Of a stretch of DNA of 64,000 nucleotides, positions 59,535 to 64,000 are shown piece after piece. Origin of the DNA: Glandiceps talaboti (lineage: Eukaryota; Hemichordata; Enteropneusta; Spengelidae); assembly GCF_964340395.1 (NCBI RefSeq), contig NC_135567.1, positions 19,420,306 to 19,484,305 of the forward strand, read 5' to 3'. Position numbers and translations under genes: made by a program. A model generated the notes under the pieces. It made no database searches and had not been told where the DNA came from. It saw only the letters and a list, made by a program, of their open reading frames with translations. Every line of letters begins with the position of its first letter. Position 1 is the first letter of the stretch.

Positions 59535-59752
59535 ACATACCTACCTACATACATACCTACCTACATACATACCTACATACATACATACATACATACATAC
59601 ATACATTCACACACACACACACACATACATACATACACATACATACATACATACATACATACATACATACATACACACATGCATACATACATACATACAT
59701 ACATACATACATACATACATACATACATACATACATACGTACATACATTCAC
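59535..59752. repeat. (CATA)n tetranucleotide array
   Basis: CATA repeats with CCTA and CA interruptions; same strand as the arrays at 14563 and 61645. Confidence 0.96.
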
Positions 59753-59764
59753 AGACAGACAGAC

Positions 59765-60725
59765 ATGTACTGAGAATAAGTCAACCTTCTCGTTCTATGT
59801 TGACCCCTTAGCATGAGGTAAAATGCTATTACACGTACTGAAAATAAGTCAGCCTTCTTGTGCTAGGCTAGTTTGACTCCCTAGCATGAGGTGAAATGAT
59901 ATTACAGGTACTGAGAATATGTCAACAGAATTTACCAGTAGTTAGCAAAGGTAATACTCTCAATACACACTAGAAATGTAACAATCAAAGACAACAAAGT
60001 TTGGCTATCATTAGAGGGCACACTCTACTCTCAATAAAAATCACAAAGATTGTCATATTCAAATAAAGATAAACCACCAAAAACAGCAATGTTCCAAACT
60101 TAGTACATTTAACTGTATGTTAACATTAAATCAGGCATTCATAAATACAAAGTGATAACCACAAATAAAGACTGCTATTGACATCCAAAACACTACCACT
60201 ATGGAACTCACGACATCAAGAAGTTCACTGTGCACAAAACATACAGGCCTTGAAAACTGCACTGAATGCTATCAGAACTTGGGCTCCTTAGTACTTTGAT
60301 ATTATTGCCCCACACGCGACCCTTAACTACATATGACAACCCTATTGGTACTACTTTGCACAACAATGCAACCGTTTTACTAGTCTGTGAGTATGTGTGA
60401 ATAACCTAACTGTGTCCTAAAACATGATACTATTGTTTTTAACTGCACAATGGAAGGGAATTCCCTTCCTTTGTTTGAGTAGTCAGTAGACAAAGATAGT
60501 TAGCTAATTTACATTACAATATACTAAATATAGGATTGTGATTTGCATAACAATAGTCTACATTGTTACAGCAAACAATAATGGTATATAAACACAACAG
60601 TGAGAGCTCCACTGACAGACATGTAATTCTATACATCGTATACAATGCCCCCCTATTTAAAATGCCATGCTTTGGTTTAGCTAAATCACATTACATTACT
60701 AACAAGAAAATTACTGGTACACATG
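59765..60725. other. Intron DNA with a short duplication
   Basis: Three drifting copies of a ~65-base phrase ('tgagaataagtcaac', 'tagcatgaggt') lie at 59768-59935. No exon was seen in the rest. Confidence 0.35.
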
Positions 60726-60729
60726 CCAG

Positions 60730-61035
60730 CAGGGCTCTAAATTAACCGTTTTCTTTGGTAGCCCGAGTATTGTGACCTGTAGTCTGATATTCCTGAACTG
60801 AAAACAGATTTCCTCTATTGGAAATATTTATTTTATTAAAATACTTTCATGTCCATAAATCTTCCATCTTCATCACATAATCAGTGGTAGCCTGAGTGGG
60901 CTACCAGCTGCAAATTATGGTAGCCCCATGACAAGAATTGGTAGTCTGTGGACATGGGACTATGGTATCCCCATGACAAGAATTGGTAGTCTGTGGGCCG
61001 GGCATAATGGGAACTACTGTTAATTTTAAGCTCTG
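60730..61035. mobile_element. hAT-like MITE, compact copy
   Basis: Ends CAGGGCTCTAAATTAAC and GTTAATTTTAAGCTCTG are inverted repeats of about 17 bases. The 306-base interior contains 'attcctgaactgaaaacag', an inverted 'ggtagcctgagtgggctacc' hairpin and about two units of the 45-bp motif that is amplified at 44880-46209. No clean target duplication was found. Confidence 0.7.
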
Positions 61036-61039
61036 TATA

Positions 61040-61555
61040 AACTTACTAACAAATACAAATGACTTTGCCTTGTAGTTTCATTCATGTAACATGACAATTT
61101 TACATTCAGACTTCAAAATGCAAATGAAACCACGACATTGGTGCTGTGTCAAGTTCATGTGTAATCTTTTCATTAGCAGCCTGCACTATACAAGAATAGC
61201 TATGCTTATCACTGTTCAAGGCCACTGGGTAAGGGATCCTACTGTCTTTACTGTGTCTCTGTTATTGTTTAATAGTCTAGCGTTGATAATTTGTCTATCT
61301 TTGTGTCAACAACATACTGTCCCATGAGTGAAACCTACATCATTTCTACTATATATGGACATCATAAACACATGGTCAAATATTCCACTAACTTTAGCAC
61401 AAATATTACACAAATTAGATGTGACACAAATCTTAAAAGGTAGAAGTCACATTACATAAACTTGTTACATTGTACATAAAATAATATTTACAAATGTTTA
61501 CACACAAAAAACTTCATAACAAAATTCAACTTATTCCAATACAGATTCAAACATA
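61040..61555. other. Intron DNA, no recognised gene
   Basis: A 78-codon plus-strand frame at 61091-61327 has a hydrophobic end but no family resemblance, splice context or conserved motif. Not called. Confidence 0.3.
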
Positions 61556-61567
61556 TCTCTTTGTAAG

Positions 61568-61592
61568 TTGGGGAGGGGGGGGGGGGGGGGGG
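61568..61592. repeat. Poly(G) run
   Basis: About twenty consecutive G with one interruption at the left, plus strand. Confidence 0.9.
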
Positions 61593-61644
61593 GTAGAAGG
61601 GGCGGGGCTTTGATATATTATCATAGAACCATATTTTAGACCAT

Positions 61645-61897
61645 ACATACATACATACATACATACGCACACACACACACACAAAATACACATACATACA
61701 TACATACACACGCATACATACATACATACATACGTACACAAAATACACATACATACACACACACGCATACATACATACATACATACATACATACATGCAC
61801 ACACATACACACATACATACATACATACATACATACATACATACATACATACATACATACATACATACATACATACATACATACATACATACATACA
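61645..61897. repeat. (CATA)n tetranucleotide array
   Basis: CATA repeats with CACG and 'cacaaaatacacatac' interruptions (the latter twice). Confidence 0.96.
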
Positions 61898-61987
61898 GGA
61901 ATTAAATCTTATTATAGAAGCACAAGATTTTTCTTTTAACACACTTCAATAGAACTCAATTTATGCAATTAACATTTCTCCCCATGA

Positions 61988-62018
61988 ACACACACACACA
62001 TACACACACGCATACACG

Positions 62019-62061
<43 letters not shown>
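61988..62061. repeat. (CA)n microsatellite
   Basis: CA repeats with TACA and CGCA interruptions. Confidence 0.93.
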
Positions 62062-62062
<1 letters not shown>

Positions 62063-62204
62063 GGAAATCAAAATGTACTGTGGAAGTATGTTCTTTCCTT
62101 AACATACATGTACTTCACTGGTATATTCTGTCACATGTATTTGATGCACACTGCGGACACAACCTTACAAACAATCAGAACTAGAAGCACACTTACACCT
62201 ACCA

Positions 62205-62575
62205 AAAAAATTGTGAAATTCCAATTACACTCAATTTTAGAATAGGTGGGGCTGCTAGCTTTTTATCTTATTTCATTTTTTTTTTCCATATGTGAGTGTC
62301 TAGTTCAGGTAGTTATATTTTCCGTTGATCTCAATACGGTCTCTGTGTTATTGGTTTCTTCCCATCAGATGTACAGCCATTACAGACTGGAAGAATAGTT
62401 TTATATTGTCTTTTCACGTTGATGTCAGTTTCCACATCCACTTTTTCTGGAGAGACTTCACAATTTTTGTGATTTTATTAATTTTTTCTTGAATATATAC
62501 AAAAAAGTTTAGGATGAACATGAAAAACTAGGTGGGGTCAGGTAACCGGAACCAAACAATTTTTTTTATTAGGCC
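62205..62575 (+). mobile_element. TIR element of the 'ggttccggttac' family, copy 2
   Basis: Left end 'aaaaaaattgtgaaattcc' and right end 'ggaaccaaacaatttttttt' are imperfect inverted repeats. The interior ('gatgtacagccattacagac', 'ctagttcaggtagtta') matches the reverse complement of 47020-47372. Non-coding. Confidence 0.6.
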
Positions 62576-62739
62576 TTGCATTAAATCATAAAATTAGGTG
62601 CCCCATCATAAAAATACAATCCAAACTGTACATACAAATAAACCCAAAGCTGTCCTGTTCTTTACACAGATGAAGATAGACTTACAGATTATAACACTGA
62701 GTACAGACTGGGCTTCAAATTCCCATTAGTCAGGGAGAC

Positions 62740-63715
62740 ACAGACCAGGACACAGACTACTAAACATCATATCTAGACACATACATGTAGACTGCTAAAT
62801 TAGCAGTAGTCCAGGACACAGACTACCAAACATTGTATCTGGACTACCAAATTAGCAGTAGTCCAGGAGACACAGACCAGGACACAGACTACTAAACATC
62901 ATATCTAGACACATACATGTAGACTGCTAAATTAGCAGTAGTCCAGGACACATAGACTACTAAACATTGTATCTAAACTACCAAATTAGCAGTAGTCCAG
63001 GACATATACACTACTAAACATTGTATCTAGACGACCAAATTAGCAGTAGTCCAGGAGACACAGACCAGGACACAGACTACTAAACATTGCATCTAAACTA
63101 CCAAATTAGCAGTAGTCCAGGAGACACAGACTACTAAACATTGTATCTAGACTATCAAATTAGCAGTAGTCCAGGGCACATAGACTATTAAATATTGTAT
63201 CTAGACTACCAAATTAGCAGTAGTCCAGGACACATAGACTACTAAACATTGTATCTAGACTACCAAATTTGCAGTAGTCCAGGACACATAGACTACTAAA
63301 CATTGTATCTAGACTATCAAATTAGCAGTAGTCCAGGACACACAGACTACTAAACATTGTATCTAGACTATCAAATTAGCAGTAGTCCAGGACACATAGA
63401 CTACTAAACATTGTATCTAGACTACCAAATCAGCAGTAGTCCAGGACACACAGACAACTAAACATTGTATCTAGACTACCAAATTAGCAGTAGTCCAGGA
63501 CACATAGACTACTAAACAGTGTATCTAGACTATCAAATTAGCAGTAGTCCAGGACACACAGACTACTAAACATTGTATCTAGATTATCAAATTAGCAGTA
63601 GTCCAGGACACACAGACTACTAAACATTGCATCTAGACTATCAAATTAGCAGTAGTCCAGGACACATAGACTATTGAACATTGTATCTTGACAACCAAAT
63701 TATAACATGATAGTC
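62740..63715. repeat. 54-bp satellite, locus 2 (about 18 copies)
   Basis: Same monomer and orientation as 52330-52955. The left part contains inserts absent from locus 1 ('gacacagaccagg' and 'acatacatgtagactgct'), and a block at 62745-62820 recurs at about 62865-62945, so this locus has its own higher-order structure. Confidence 0.95.
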
Positions 63716-64000
63716 TGTTAGACCACTAGATATCAAATGGATATTGTAGCTGAAACAGTTCACTTGACTAACTCCGTCTACCACATGTAGAAATAAAATT
63801 TATTCAAACTTTGATTGGTTTGTTTTGATTCACTAACGTCTGACCCGACATAAATTACTTCAACACTTCCATTTTTTGAACAATTATAATTCGAACAAAA
63901 GTACATTGTGAAAATGTTTGAAATTCTTTTGTAATCATTTGGTGTCCTTACACACAATACTCTATTGTAATTCTACTTCACCCAAGCACTTTATGCAAAG
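63716..64000. other. Intron or intergenic DNA, no recognised gene
   Basis: Nothing beyond AT-rich sequence was seen. No first exons of the G alpha gene were identified up to the window edge. Confidence 0.3.

Overview
The window is AT-rich nuclear DNA from an animal, most likely a marine invertebrate (a lophotrochozoan or an invertebrate deuterostome; I cannot place it further). The reasons are spliceosomal genes with GT-AG introns, a G-protein alpha-q gene cut by introns exactly where the vertebrate gene is cut, a TYW5-type tRNA hydroxylase, and very dense mini- and microsatellites with many short inverted-repeat elements. There are no bacterial operons, rRNA genes, convincing tRNA genes or CRISPR arrays.

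Three genes can be supported, all on the minus strand. (1) About 6.0-18.5 kb: an unrecognised coiled-coil protein gene. Seven exons join in frame (305 residues), an eighth is weaker, and the C-terminus may lie beyond the left edge. Its probable promoter near 18.44-18.51 kb has a YY1-like site, an E-box and an RFX X-box-like site, which hints at a cilium-related gene. (2) 22.2-23.15 kb: a complete single-exon TYW5 JmjC hydroxylase of the wybutosine pathway, with an acceptor-like site just upstream and a possible distant 5' UTR exon near 25.5 kb. (3) 40.4-47.8 kb: the last five coding exons of a G alpha-q/11 subunit (GTPase core and receptor-binding C-terminus). Exons 1-2 with the P-loop were not found before 64 kb, so the intron upstream of exon 3 exceeds 16 kb if the gene is intact.

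The rest is repeat-rich intron and intergenic DNA. Non-autonomous DNA transposons were recognised from terminal inverted repeats (TIRs) and target-site duplications (TSDs): hAT-like (711-980, 12246-12475, 13781-13927, 60730-61035), Mutator-like with 9-10 bp TSDs (20460-20630, 41334-41775), a TA-flanked family in two opposite copies (43666-43901, 54166-54406), and a piggyBac-like element with TTAA ends (56029-57663). A foldback element near 26 kb has a perfect 106-bp palindrome at its centre. More than twenty minisatellites include an 18-bp array inside a G alpha-q intron, a 45/32-bp array grown inside a hAT-like element, and one 54-bp satellite at two loci (52.3 and 62.7 kb).

No new multi-gene system is visible. 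The best leads are the X-box-linked coiled-coil gene, the minisatellite born inside a transposon, the large palindrome, partial exon duplications that carry splice donors, and dispersed short motifs (GAGGGCGC, the nuclear-receptor DR1 13-mer, and octamer plus CCAAT clusters).
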